Assembly: GCA_030015575.1 (NCBI GenBank)
Contig: CM057339.1
Span: forward strand, 772,164,809 to 772,228,808
Origin: Agapanthus africanus
Taxonomy: Eukaryota; Streptophyta; Magnoliopsida; Asparagales; Amaryllidaceae
Length of the DNA: 64,000 nt
Direction of reading: 5' to 3'
Position 1 is the stretch's first letter; each line of letters begins with the position of its first letter. Below, piece by piece: positions 22,084 through 33,052 of the stretch. The notes below the pieces were generated by a model, which was not told the origin of the DNA, searched no databases, and saw only the letters and a list, made by a program, of their open reading frames with translations. A program made the translations under genes and the position numbers.

Positions 22084-22402
22084 ACTCTTCTCCGGACAGT
22101 GGTGGTGATGGTTGATATTGGTCCGGGTTGAAACTTTGGCCTCTAGACCTAGCTATGTGCTCAGCAATGGACATTCGTCTAGGGGCTTCCTCACTCTGGG
22201 TATGAACTGAAACAGGTGTAGGATTAGGATACGGTTGATAATACCTAGACTGAGATGGCCAACTGTTTCTTCCTGCTTGTTCTATATGATCTCTTAAGGA
22301 TATGGAAGAGCCGGACGGTATACCGAAGGGATTTCGAAAACAAGAGATATCTGGTTGTGGACAGCAAAGCTCGGCAAGTGTTCTTCTGTTTAGGTCACCC
22401 AT
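22028..22402 (-). CDS. gag: Gag-like N-terminal ORF of element N
   Basis: The chosen start is the ATG at 22402-22400 giving MGDLNRRTLAELCCPQPD. This resembles the Athila/Tat Gag N-terminus (R-T-L-x-E/D-L followed by a P-rich stretch). The frame is open further upstream to 22489, but that part reads like leader. A Tyr/Pro/Gln-rich tail follows. It overlaps the 420-codon frame. Known Athila Gag N-termini bind RNA and assemble particles; that function is inferred. Confidence 0.65.
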   Translation of the reverse strand: MGDLNRRTLAELCCPQPDISCFRNPFGIPSGSSISLRDHIEQAGRNSWPSQSRYYQPYPNPTPVSVHTQSEEAPRRMSIAEHIARSRGQSFNPDQYQPSPPLSGEEFDMRFVYSQPTNPYQYSS

Positions 22403-22489
22403 TATAAGAAGAGAAGAAGGGGGAAGAGGTAAAAAGGAGAGAAAGTAATTGGTTTGTTTTAAAAAAAAGGACGGATTTAGACAAATCAC

Positions 22490-23203
22490 AAAAAATGCAC
22501 AACCCTAGAACTATGGTTACCTAGGTCCAGTCTCTAGACCGCTCCCAGACTTCCAAAGGACAAGCCGCAGGATAAATCCTCTACCGCCTCCGTACTACCC
22601 TTGTAGCCAGGTAAGTGCCAGGTAAGTGGGAAGGAACCACGTCGTGGGCCTAATTAAAAACCACTAGCCTTCGACACACTTGCCTAGGCACTACAAAAAT
22701 AATGCGGATAAACGATAGATTACCCACGACCTTCCTCTGTCCTTATTGAGCGCGACAGTCCTTAGAGTCTGGTCTAGATATTTTTTAAATTAATGAAAGG
22801 TTGATCTATATGCTTGGTTTGTGATTTGTGGGGCTTAGGAAGGGTGATGAAATCCCCACCTAATCTTGATTTGGTCCTTGCCCCTTAAAGATCCGTATTA
22901 AAATATGCAAAAACAAACCGAAAAAAAAAACTTTGCAAAAAGATTTTTGAGCGGCGATATTTTGCAAAGAATTCTGCAGAAAATAGATTTTATTGGATTT
23001 TAGAGGAAAGAGAAGGGAGTTAGAATCTTACCAGAGAAGTGTGAACCCTAGATCTCCTGTTTCCTCAAGTCCGTGACTCCAAATTTCCTCGCAAAAATTC
23101 ACACAATAATCGTTAAATATACAATTTGCAGTTTTGTTTTAATAATGATATGACTCGTCTAAGAATTCAACACAAATAATAAAAATAAAAAATTATGCAC
23201 GTC
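22490..23203 (-). other. Leader of element N
   Basis: About 0.7 kb between PBS and gag. Read on the minus strand, about 22880 to 22500 parallels A's leader, including GTTTATCC, the CTAGGCAAGTGTG block and the tandem cccacttacctgg/cacttacctgg (plus-strand position about 22607-22632). Confidence 0.72.
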
Positions 23204-23221
23204 TCCCCGGCAACGGCGCCA
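23204..23221 (-). promoter_or_regulatory. Primer-binding site, tRNA-Asp type (element N)
   Basis: The reverse complement of the 18-mer at 247-264, two bases inside the 5' LTR boundary at 23224. Confidence 0.95.
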
Positions 23222-23223
23222 TT

Positions 23224-24727
23224 TGATTGGTACGAAAGATTGTGTTTAGTAGTTAACAGCAATCAATAACGGTTTCGCGCGTAGTAAGACCGAGGTGAGT
23301 ACGGGTCGTCCTCAGGGAAACGTTAAACCTTTTACTCTTACTTTAGATGTGTTGAGAAAGAGAGGAGGGATAAAGAATTTTATAGAATGGTTTCTAGATC
23401 TACGTTAAACAAGAATGTAAAATATAAATCTAGATTTTTTTTAGAGATTTAGATAATATACTAAGAGGGCTTGTAGGGTTCGTTAGGATTTAGTAGTTAT
23501 GGACGATTAATTAAAAGTTACCCTTTTTATCCATTAATAGATTTAGAACTAGAACGACGGTGATGCGTGTAGATTAGGGTTTCTGGAGGGAAAAGGAATC
23601 CCACTCTTAACCCTTATCTCGACACGGAACTCCGTTCATATCTAGCCTCTACCAAAACAATCATTAATCTAATCTCTAATCGCGGTCGGAACTAGCAAAG
23701 AATTGCCAGCGCGCCCGATTAGGATGTTAATGATTCTTTTGATAAAGTTCCTAAACTTTATAGGACTTAAAAAGGGTTTAATTATTTTCATCGTCCATTA
23801 GCCTACCCTAATCCTACGAACCCTAACAAGCGGAGAATTACTCGCGCATGTTGGGAGAAAAAGAGATGGAGAGAAATTGCATAATTAAACTACGAAGAAA
23901 TAGAATAAGAAAAAGAACTACCTTTATTAATCAACAAGATCAAGTACACTTTGATTCCTTAGAAAATGATTACAAAAACCTAGTTTGCTTCTCGATCTCT
24001 TCTAAGGAGGTAGATGAACCGTTGATGATCAGCCTGGATGCATGAGCCGTCTTGGACTTCGTGATCTCGTCGGCTTGATGATTTTTCCAAGAGGCTCTCG
24101 GTCCTTATTTATAGTCACAGAGCCAGAACTCTAGTTTTCTAATATGGAAACTAGTTGTTAGGATCCTAACCACCACAATCCCATATCTCAACTCTTCAAA
24201 TCCGCGGCAGAACCGCGGCCATTGGATAGGTTTGGCCGCGGATCCGCCCCCTTTTGGTGAGATCATGGCCTCTAATTTTTGTAGCTTCATATCTGTAACA
24301 CTTGGTAATCTTTTAAGTATCTAGACTTTGAAAATCTTTTCTACATTTCTACCAGAATTAGTTTCTTGAATATCTTTGGTAGATTTGATTTGCCAACTTT
24401 GATTTCCTTGATTTCAGCCCTGAAAATTCTACACAATAACTCAACAAACAATATTAGTTGAGTTTGTTTTATTAAGATATTAACTTAACCATTAAGAATT
24501 GGTCAAAGGTATTAATAAGGTAAGCATATTTAAATGGGCCAAATGTTATACGGATATTATATGCTTACTTTTTCCTACAAAATGTTATTTATAATATATA
24601 AACACATGAAAATAGTATTTTTACAGATAAACCCTCATATGTATCATATATTATAATAAACACCTTTTATTATATAATAATAGTAGGAAAAATGTTATAT
24701 TAAATGTGTAGTTTTATCAACTGAACA
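23224..24727 (-). repeat. 5' LTR of element N
   Basis: 1504 bp, TGATTGG...GAACA on the plus strand (TGTTC...CAATCA in element orientation). Its promoter is TATTTATA at 24106-24113 (minus strand) and the CCGCGG pair is at 24202-24250. Confidence 0.93.
24202..24250 (-). repeat. Twin CCGCGG palindrome, 5' LTR of N
   Basis: Same sequence as the 18811-18858 copy. The flank ttttggtgagatcatggc matches, in the same plus-strand orientation, the flank of the copia K3 module (gttggtgggatcaatgc). Confidence 0.88.
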
Positions 24728-25100
24728 CCAAGCGACCTGTTCGCTAACGACATTCTATTTCTTCCTTCTTTGAATGTCGTCAGGTAATCTGGACACAGTA
24801 GAGATCGAGCCCACCAGTGAATACTTGGATCAGTTCCTCGAAGACCTCGAGCTCTAGACATTGTACCTTTTTCTATTCAGTATTTTTCATTTCCTGTTAT
24901 GCTATTGTTTAGGCATCGCTTTTATTCCAGATGTATTTATTTTTCATGCATTGTACAAAAGAATGTTAAGAAATAAAGTTGCTGTTATTTTTTATATCTC
25001 GTGTCTCTTGTGATTTACCTTTATATTGCTTAGATACGCTTAGCGTATTTACTTCACAGTAAATACGTAGCGGACCGGTCCCGTCCCCTTCGCCGTATAC

Positions 25101-25266
25101 TATGCAGTTCTGTTCTGCGTGAACAACCTAAGCAATATAACACAAGAACCAGCAACTAAGACATTCTTTACAATTCATGTTTCTTGAATCTTACAATTTT
25201 CTATTCCTTGAATCTTATCATTTCATGTACTTGAATCTGTCCTAACCCAAATTTTTCTTCAAGGTT
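25101..25266 (+). other. Short leader of element C, no recognisable PBS
   Basis: 166 bp between the broken LTR end and the gag ATG. The expected initiator tRNA-Met PBS (TGGTATCAGAGC) is not present. ttcttcaag just before gttATG resembles a 3' splice site, so an upstream leader intron is possible but unproven. Confidence 0.6.
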
Positions 25267-25799
25267 ATGGATTTCTTGAACAACACCACCACCAACGTCA
25301 ACAACACACCTCCAGCACTACCTCTCACACCAGCTGTTCCTGCGCCACCCACCGAGCAAACAGTGCTATTTGAGGCGATCCGCGGCCTTCTTGAGGGACA
25401 GCAACAACTCCTGAACCGTCCTGGGACCGATGCACCGGGGGTAAAGCAATTCAGGGCTTTACATCCCAAGCAGTTCTCCGGAAAAGGAAGCCCTCTTGAA
25501 GCTGAAGAATGGGCACAAAGCATAGAAGATGATCTGGCAGCAGCACAAGTGCCAGACATAGCTTGGGTCCGTGTGGCGAAACTACAGCTCACGGACAATG
25601 CTTGCAACTGGTGGAAGGTGAAAGAAAGCCGTCTGGTACAGCCTATTGAATGGAAGACTTTTCGCGAGAAGTTCGAGGCGAAATACTTCCCTGTGACTGC
25701 CAGGTTTGCCATGGAGCAGCAATTCATTCATCTACAACAAGGATCGATGTGGGACAAATCAGTAAATGAGTACGATGCTGAATTCACCATGCTAATCCG

Positions 25800-25869
25800 G
25801 TAAGATATGTGACAACAGTTCAATTTTTAAATCTCACATACTACACAGCTAACACAATCCTTTAAACAG
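25800..25869 (+). other. Intron 1 in gag of element C (70 bp)
   Basis: gtaaga...aacag, AT-rich, with a branch-like gctaac about 20 bases before the acceptor and an in-frame stop at its start. Removal joins CG to A (Arg) and restores the Gag reading LIR-FAAHL. Element T has the same Gag position uninterrupted (near 37397), so the 70 bp are extra in C. Confidence 0.82.
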
Positions 25870-28800
25870 ATTCGCGGCACACTTGATACCGACGGACGAG
25901 ATCAGAGCCCGTCGCTTTCAACAAGGTCTGGACACGGAGATTCAGGCTGCTCTAGCCACGGGAAAATTTCTGACTCATGAGGATGCTCTGGAAGCTGCCC
26001 GCAGTTATGAGGTAGTGATAAAATCAATGGGCAGACCTCAGTCTGCAGGATTCAAGCGCCCTGCCAACCAGATGGCAGTGGAGCCTCGTCAAGACCACCT
26101 TTCGTGCCAAGGCGACCCAGAGTACCAAACCATCGTCCCAGCCCAGCCTTTTATACCTACTGCAAGAGAGCTGGACATATGATGAAAGACTGCCGGAGAG
26201 CCAACCGCCTTTGCTTAGTTTGCGGCTCAGCTACTCATGATATTGAGTCTTGCCCCCAAAGGAAAACCCAGTTGCTGCACCCAGGCCAACAAACAATTAC
26301 CCACAGCGCCCAGCCATCCAAGCCCCTGCTTCAAGACTTGCACTACCTACACCATCCAGAGGACCACAAGCTGCACCACCTCCTCGTCAGTTCCATCAAG
26401 CTCAAAGGAACGTTCCGAGGAATGCTCCTCAGGCCAGGAGGAATGTACCAAAGCGCCAGGCTTTCACGATGTCCGTGGAAGAAGCTGAGGCCACTGGCTA
26501 AGTCATCACTGATACAATTCTAGTAGCCTCACTACCTGCACTTGCACTGTTTGATACTGGAGCATCACACTGCTTTATGTCGCAACGGTTTGTTCGAACC
26601 CATGCGATTCCAGTCCCACCGCTTGTATCCAGCTGGAATGTCAGTTCAGGAAATGGCGTTCTAAAGGCAACTATGGGATACAGCTTGTGCCCAGTCGTCG
26701 TCTGCAGCAGAGAGTTTTATGCTGACTTCAAAGTGCTGGACATACCGAACTTCGATGTGGTTCTAGGAATGGATTGGCTTGGAACTTTTTATGCTACCAT
26801 TGACTGTCGTCAAAGGAGGGTAGTATTCGAGATTCCAGACCATCCGGTCTTCTATTTCAAAAGCGGAGACCGTACACTGGAGCCAAGTACCTACAAAGCG
26901 AAGCCAAGAGAAGCAATAGTTGCAGCAGCTCAAGCGGAGGAAGAATCAAGACCAGATGTGGTTCGAGAGTTCGACGATGTATTTCCTGACGATATATCAG
27001 GTTTGCCTCCCGATCGAGCTCTTGAATTCAATATTGATTTAGTACCAGGAGCACAACCGGTGATCAAAGCACCCTATCGTTTAAGTCCAAAAGGTTTGAA
27101 GGAAGTCCGAACACAGTTGGACGAATTACTGGCTAAAGGATGGATTCGTCCCAGCACTTCAAGTTGGAGATCATATGTACTACTTGTGAAGAAGAAGGAA
27201 GGTTCATACAGAATGTGCATCGATTACAGAGCCTTGAACGAAGTCACTATAAAGAACAAGTATCCACTCCCACGCATCGACGATTTCTTCGATCGGCTAA
27301 GTGGATCTTGCGTGTTCTCTAAATTGGATCTTCGTTCAGGATATCATCAGGTGAAGGTCAAGGAAGCTGATATTCATAAAACAACTTTCAGAACTCGCTA
27401 TGGACATTATGAATTTCTAGTGATGTCATTTGGAGTGACAAATGCACCAGCAATATTCATAAACCTAATGAATCAGGTTTTCCGGGAGTACTTAGACAGG
27501 TTTGTTGTCAACTTCATCGACGACATCCTGGTGTATTCTAAGAGTCGGAAAAAGCATGCAGAACACCTACGAATTGTCCTGGAAACTCTTCGACAACATA
27601 AGTTCTATCCCAAGTACAGCAAGTGCGAGTTTTGGCTAAAGCAAGTTGGTTTTCTTGGACATATCGTATCAGGAGAAGGAATTTCTGTGGATCCAGCAAA
27701 AGTTTCAGCAGTTAGTGAATGGCTTACACCAAAGTCAGTGAAGGATATTCGGAGTTTCTTGGGTTTAGCTGGATATTACAGAAGGTTCATTGAAGGATTT
27801 TCAAAGATAGCAACACCCCTGACCAATCTCACACGTAAAGATGAAGAATTTGTGTGGTCAGAAGCATGCGAACAAGCTTTCGTAGAACTCAAGTCAAGGT
27901 TGACATCTGCACCTATTCTCATAATACCGGATCAATCTGGAGGATTCGAAGTGCATTGTGATGCATCCGGTAAGGGATTAGGATGTGTTCTATATCAGCA
28001 GGGTAAGGTTGTGGCTTATGCTTCAAGACAACTGAAGACTCATGAGCGCAATTATCCGACGCATGATCTGGAGTTGGCAGCCGTCATCTTTGCTCTCAAG
28101 ATTTGGCGCCATTATCTACTTGGTGAACGAGTGAATATCTACATAGATCATAAAAGTCTGAAGTACGTGTTTACTCATAAGGAGTTGAATATGCGGCAGA
28201 GATGATGGTTAGAACTCATGGCAGACTTTGACATCAACTTGCAATATCACCCAGGGAAGGTGAACGTAGTACCTGATGCTCTTAGTCGCCAACCATTATC
28301 GATGAATCTCACCACTCAGTGGAAGCTTCAGCAAGACTTGCATCAGATGGAGATTGAAGTAGTCATGCCAGGTAATGCTTCAAGTTTGATGAATCTACAA
28401 GTTCAATCAACCATTGTCAATCAGATCAAAGCAGCTCAAGCAAGTGATGCTAAGTTGCAAATGATCAGAGAACAAGTGAAGAATGGACTCAGAACATACT
28501 TCATCATCCATGAAGACGGATCTTTGAGATACGGCAGCAGATTGTGTGTACCAAAAGGTCCTGTTCGGGAAGAGTTAATGAAAGAAGCTCACAGCTCTCC
28601 CTACTCAGTACATCCTGGAGGTACCAAAATGTACAAAGATCTACGTCAGAATTATTGGTGGCATGGAATGAAGCGTGAAGTAGCCAGAAGCATCGCAAAA
28701 TGTTTGGTGTGTCAGCAAGTAAAGGCTGAACATCACAGAACAGCTGGACTACTTCAACCGTTACCAATCCCAGAATGGAAGTGGCAACACATCACGATGG

Positions 28801-28940
28801 ATTTTGTGACTGCTCTTCCTCGCAGCACAAAGGGTAACGATGCTATATGGGTCATTGTGGATCGACTCACAAAGTCGGTTCACTTCATCCCATTTCGGGT
28901 TGGCCAACCAACTGAGACACTAGCAAAGAAGTACATGGAG

Positions 28941-29008
28941 GTAATAATCTATTTAAAGATTTAAACTCTTCATAATGTATTATCTCTGATACCCATGAAC
29001 TCATACAG
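28941..29008 (+). other. Intron 2 in integrase of element C (68 bp)
   Basis: gtaataatct...catacag between GAG and GAA. Removal moves from the frame of 28218 to the frame of 29177 and restores KKYMEEIMRLHG. Element T has no extra bases at the same place (near 44210). ctgatac is a plausible branch site. Confidence 0.82.
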
Positions 29009-29926
29009 GAAATTATGAGACTTCATGGAGTACCGGTCTGCATTGTCTCCGATCGTGACACCAGGTTCCGATCGCAATTTTGGCAGAGTCAGCAAGCAAG
29101 CTTGGGAACAAGTCTGAACATCAGCACGGCTTATCATCCATAAACAGATGGTCAGTCGGACCGAACTATTCAGATCTTGGAGGATATGCTCAGAGCGTGT
29201 ATTTTAGACTTCAAAGGATCGTGGGAAGATCACCAACATCTTGTGGAGTTTTCGTACAACAACAGCTACCAAGCAAGCATAGGAATGGCACCTTTTGCAG
29301 CATTGTATGGAAGGAAGTGTCGATCACCATTAAGTTGGGATGACATCGGAGATAGGGAACTTCTTGGACCAGAGATGATAGTAGCGACTGTTGATGTGGT
29401 TCGTAATATCAGGGAAAGGATGCGCATAGCCCAAGATCGACAGAAGCACTGGGCTGATGCAAAGAGACGACACTTGGAGTTCCAGCCAGGAGATCACGTA
29501 TTCTTGAAGATATCTCCTAACCGCGGAGTGATCCGATTTGGAAGACGGGGAAAGCTAAGTCCGAGATATATTAGACCGTTCGACATACTCGAACGAGTCG
29601 GTGAAGTGGCATACCGCTTAGCGCTTCCACCTTCATTGGAAGGAGTGCATAATGTGTTCCACATATCCCAACTCAGAAGGTATGTGAGTGACCCCAGCTA
29701 TATTCTCTATCATTCCGAGCTCACTATACAGCCTGATTTATCTTGTGAGCAATAGCCTGTGGAGATCCTGGACAGGAAAGTGAAGACACTTCGAAACAAG
29801 GAAGTTAACTTGGTTCGAGTGATGTGGAGGAAAGACACTCCAGGAGAGTCCACTTGGGAAAGGGGGGATGAAATGTGTACTAGATATCCACACCTCTTTG
29901 TGAACTAGTTCTCAAATAAAAGTTGT

Positions 29927-29964
29927 AAATTTCGAGGACGAAATTTTTTGTAAGGAGGGTAGAC
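29927..29964 (+). promoter_or_regulatory. AGGA-loop hairpin and PPT of element C
   Basis: AAATTTCG-agga-CGAAATTT (29927-29946), the conserved Tekay motif, then taaggagggtagac to the LTR start at 29965. The loop is the same as in the A and N hairpins, but the stem is unrelated. Confidence 0.85.
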
Positions 29965-30085
29965 TGTAACAACTCAATTTTTAATGTACAAAGAATTGAT
30001 TTAAATTCAATGTATACTTGGAGCATTTAATGTTACTGATATCTCTTTAAATATTTATTTCACTCCATAATTACAAGAAAGAGCT

Positions 30086-30142
30086 TGTAGCTCATTGGTA
30101 ATACCTTGCACTGCTGAACCAAGCCACCAGAGTTCAAATCTC
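30086..30142 (+). promoter_or_regulatory. tRNA-like A and B boxes inside the C LTR
   Basis: tgtagctcattggtaa fits a pol III A box and gagttcaaatctc fits a B box; they are spaced about 42 bp, as in tRNA genes and SINE heads. It may be a small SINE trapped in U3 or an original LTR part. The 5' LTR lacks this segment, so its age is unclear. Confidence 0.6.
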
Positions 30143-31207
30143 ATGCCCTACATTATTTTTAATATTATTTTGTTTTTGATTTTTTTAGAATACCAACAGT
30201 TACACGTGTGTTTCTCACAAATTTCCTACTACACATGAAAATGTAAATGCGCCAGTAAGCACCCCAGGAGACCCCCCACCCACCAACCCTCCGACTCGGG
30301 CCGGCGCCGCCGGCCGGACTCAGCCGGACGACCGAGTCCCTAACATCGAAGTTGGGTATCTTTTCCTCCTGAAACCCCCTGCATGCTTCATTTAGTCAGA
30401 TCGGTTACAGAGAGCCCATTAACCCCCATTTACTCCATTTTTTAATGATTTTTTTAATATATTTTTACATTTTTTAATTAAAACCCCTACACCTATCCTA
30501 ACCCTAGCCTAACCCTATAAATACACCCCCTACCCTCTACCCTTTCATCCTAAATTTCTGAGCCCACTCTCTCAAAATTCCAAGAGATCTTGTGTACTTT
30601 GAAAACGAGCGAAAGGCGAAGCTCCGACAAAATCTACGGCGAACTTCCGGTGATCGTGCTAGGAACTCGCGGCGATGAATCGACGTACCGGCGAACCATC
30701 TTCTTCCTTATCACTCTCGTGTTGTCCAAACCCATAAGTCCCATGCTAACCTCTCTCTCTTTTTCTAAAAAAGAAATACGAAATTACAAAACCCGACGGA
30801 ATCGGAACAAATCTGATTTATAATTCGGTTTTCTATAAAATTTCACTTCTCACCAATACATTCTTGCTTAAACATCTTTATGTTGACGATTAAACATTTA
30901 ACAAACCATTTGAACAAGTTTCGTCATATGAAATGATAGCGTTCCCAAATTATCGTATTTTTTTACTTAAATACCACAATGTTTCAATTTCACATTTAAT
31001 CCCATTAACTTGCTATATCTTTAAAGTAGATCATGAGGTAACGACCTATCTCCTCACACACTTACATACAACCTAACACGATATCATTGAAAAACTTAGA
31101 ATACGATAAAACAATATTTTCATTTAAGTACCATATTCTTAATAAAACCATTTCTAAAAGTTTTAGCTTGTTACACTTTTAAAATAAATACCTCTTAATA
31201 TGAAAAT

Positions 31208-31548
31208 ATGATAAGTTGTGGTCATCAGTCGTTTATCTAAACCTGACTTTGTGGTGTCTAGGTTACGCAAGTGAGAAAGGTAACTTTAAAAGGCCCGTCT
31301 CACGGTAATTCGTGAGGGGATCCCTCCTTTCCTCACTTGTACTTACCTGGCCATAATTGGTGGTGAAGAGGCAATTTGAGATATCTAACAACTTATCGTT
31401 TAGACCATTTAGAGATAGGCTAGTTAACTTAGGAAAACACTAGAATCTAAAATACGGAAAATTGACATTTTTACAAATAAATACCTTTTACTTTATAAAA
31501 CCGTTTTCTAAAGGATTTAGTAATTTACAATCTTTGCAAAGCGCCGCT
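31208..31548 (+). repeat. Athila-type leader fragment inside the 3' LTR of C
   Basis: Extra block relative to the 5' LTR junction near 16753. About 31225-31450 resembles the leader of A (about 1040-1270): gtttatct, ggtgtctagg, acttacctggcc and gaagaggcaatttgag occur in the same order. No target duplication was recognised. Confidence 0.7.
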
Positions 31549-33052
31549 ACAACCCATTTTTAGGGAACCCATTCGGGATAGTACGGTTTATCGTGCACTC
31601 TCGGGCTGAGTAGTGCGAGATTCAGACCTCCGCAAGGAGCATTCGGTCTCGAAAGATTTAAAATACGACATCTTAAGAAAAATGAGATTTTTAGAATATA
31701 AAATATTTATCGAAATTATTTTTGTATAAATATATATATATATATATATCATTAAAACATCTATTTTGTTATAATATAAATATTCCACTTTTTCTAAAAA
31801 TCACAACAATAAATTTTACATTAAAATACCATGAATTTCAAATAAATCAATATTACAGATAAATACCTTTATTTATAAACCTAGGATATTATCACTAGAA
31901 ATGTTACAATATAAAATCCACATTCATTACAATCCTAAAGACGAATAATAAATGCTTGGGGTGTATTCTGAAAAGTATATAAAAATATTTTTACATAAAA
32001 CCCCCTCAAGTTTTATAAATTACCCTAAGGACCCTAGTAAATATAGGACTTCGATTTACACTTCTAATTGTCTGACTCGGGTTTGAGTCTGATTAATCTG
32101 ACTTGAATATGATTCAAGTCAATCTACAACCTATAATATTCCAATTCAATATGTTGGGAGAGAATCAATAGATTCTTTTTCGGGAGCGATTCAGAAACCC
32201 ATGAATCCAGTTATCAATCTATACAACTTGACTGAATCAAACCATGGATATACATCCATTATCCAGTTATTCCGTCTACATGATTATGCGGTTACAATCT
32301 GTTTACTGATATCATGGTTTTGGTCAGTCATCCAACTTATACAATACAATACAACAATACAATCAAAACACTATGGGGTTTAAGTGATAGATTGGTGCGG
32401 AAGGTGTTAGAAGTGGCACGAGACAGTAAGATTAAGACACCGAACCTATATTCCATTGTTGTTGTACCGTGGCTTAACGGTTCCTTGTACATTCCGTTTG
32501 CCCTGGTCTCTAGCATACTGAGACCCCTCTCGTATACACTGGCATCCTTCCGTATCAAGCTACAAACAACAGCGTAAACACAATATTCTACAATATTATA
32601 CAACTTTAGAGGATACCTCTTATTCTGTCTTTTCTAATTCTCCCTCATCTTTAGGACTTACCGAGCGACCTGTTCGCTGACGACATTCTATTCCTTTCTT
32701 CTTTGAATGTCGTCAGGTAATCTAGACACTGCAGAGATCGAGCCCACCAGTGAAGACTTGGATCAGTTCCTCGAAGACCCCGAGCTCTAGACATTGTACC
32801 TTTTTCTATTCAGTATTTTTCATTTCCTGTTATGCCATTGTTTAGGCATCACTTTTATTCCAGATGTATTTATTTTTCATGCATTGTACAAAAGAATGTT
32901 AAGAAATAAAGTTGCTGTTATTTTTTATATCTCTTATCTCTTGTGATTTACCTTTATATTGCTTAGATACGCTTAGCGTATTTACTTCACAGTAAATACG
33001 TAGCGGACCGGTCCCGTCCCCTTCGCCGTATACCGGGAAGCGGGGCGTGACA

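Larger units (their letters stand above)
17835..24727 (-). mobile_element. Element N: non-autonomous Athila-type element without pol
   Basis: Both LTRs are present (5' LTR 23224-24727, 3' LTR 17835-19336 in minus orientation) and flanked by the 5-bp duplication ccaag (17830-17834 and 24728-24732). The uninterrupted site is seen in C's 3' LTR near 32660. The internal region is only 3.9 kb and has a tRNA-Asp PBS, a leader like that of A, a Gag-like coding region (22402-20821) and a PPT. Protease, RT, RNase H and integrase are absent with no sign of remnants. Its enzymes must come from another element. Confidence 0.92.
14323..25100 (+). repeat. 5' LTR of element C, truncated and interrupted twice
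   Basis: Pieces 14323-14474, 15891-17834 and 24733-25100 align in order with 30176-33033 of the 3' LTR. The left edge is fused to element B at 14320-14322. The right edge stops after gtatac (25100) where the 3' LTR continues for 19 more bases to ...gcgtgaca. The TATA box is at 16067-16074. Confidence 0.9.
25267..29908 (+). pseudogene. gag-pol: gag-pol of chromovirus C, with two introns
   Basis: Gag starts at ATG 25267. Coding runs 25267-25799, 25870-28940 and 29009-29908 once two GT-AG introns are removed. Domains: Gag core with WWKVKESR; paired CCHC knuckles (about 26157-26255); protease [10 protein letters not shown] (about 26548); RT with CIDYRALNE (about 27218) and FIDDILVYS (about 27513); RNase [11 protein letters not shown] (about 27953); integrase HHCC (28580-28725), DFVTALP, DRDTRF and SERTIQ; and a chromodomain with VEILDRKVK and ESTWER (29758-29870), which places it in Tekay/Del. 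Lesions: frameshifts near 26097 and 26245, TAA at 26499, TGA at 28203 (CGA to TGA), TAA near 29142 in the HPQTDG motif, and TAG at 29753. It makes the capsid and replication enzymes in intact relatives. Confidence 0.9.
14323..33052 (+). mobile_element. Element C: Tekay/Del-type Ty3 chromovirus with nested insertions
   Basis: Comprises a 5' LTR in three pieces (14323-14474, 15891-17834, 24733-25100), a short leader, gag-pol with C-terminal chromodomain (25267-29908), PPT and 3' LTR (29965-33052). The 5' LTR lacks the first ~210 bp seen in the 3' LTR (29965-30175) and also its last ~19 bp. S1 and N sit inside the 5' LTR with clean target duplications. After removing them the LTR is about 2.46 kb, against about 2.75 kb for the 3' LTR without its extra block. 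The copy cannot transpose on its own. Confidence 0.9.
29965..33052 (+). repeat. 3' LTR of element C
   Basis: 3088 bp, TGTAACAACTC...GGGGCGTGACA. It includes tRNA-like pol III boxes near 30086-30142, the TATA box at 30526-30533, and an extra ~340-bp block (31208-31548) missing from the 5' LTR. A short AT microsatellite lies at 31728-31750. The empty target sites of S1 (near 30333) and N (near 32660) are here. Confidence 0.93.
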
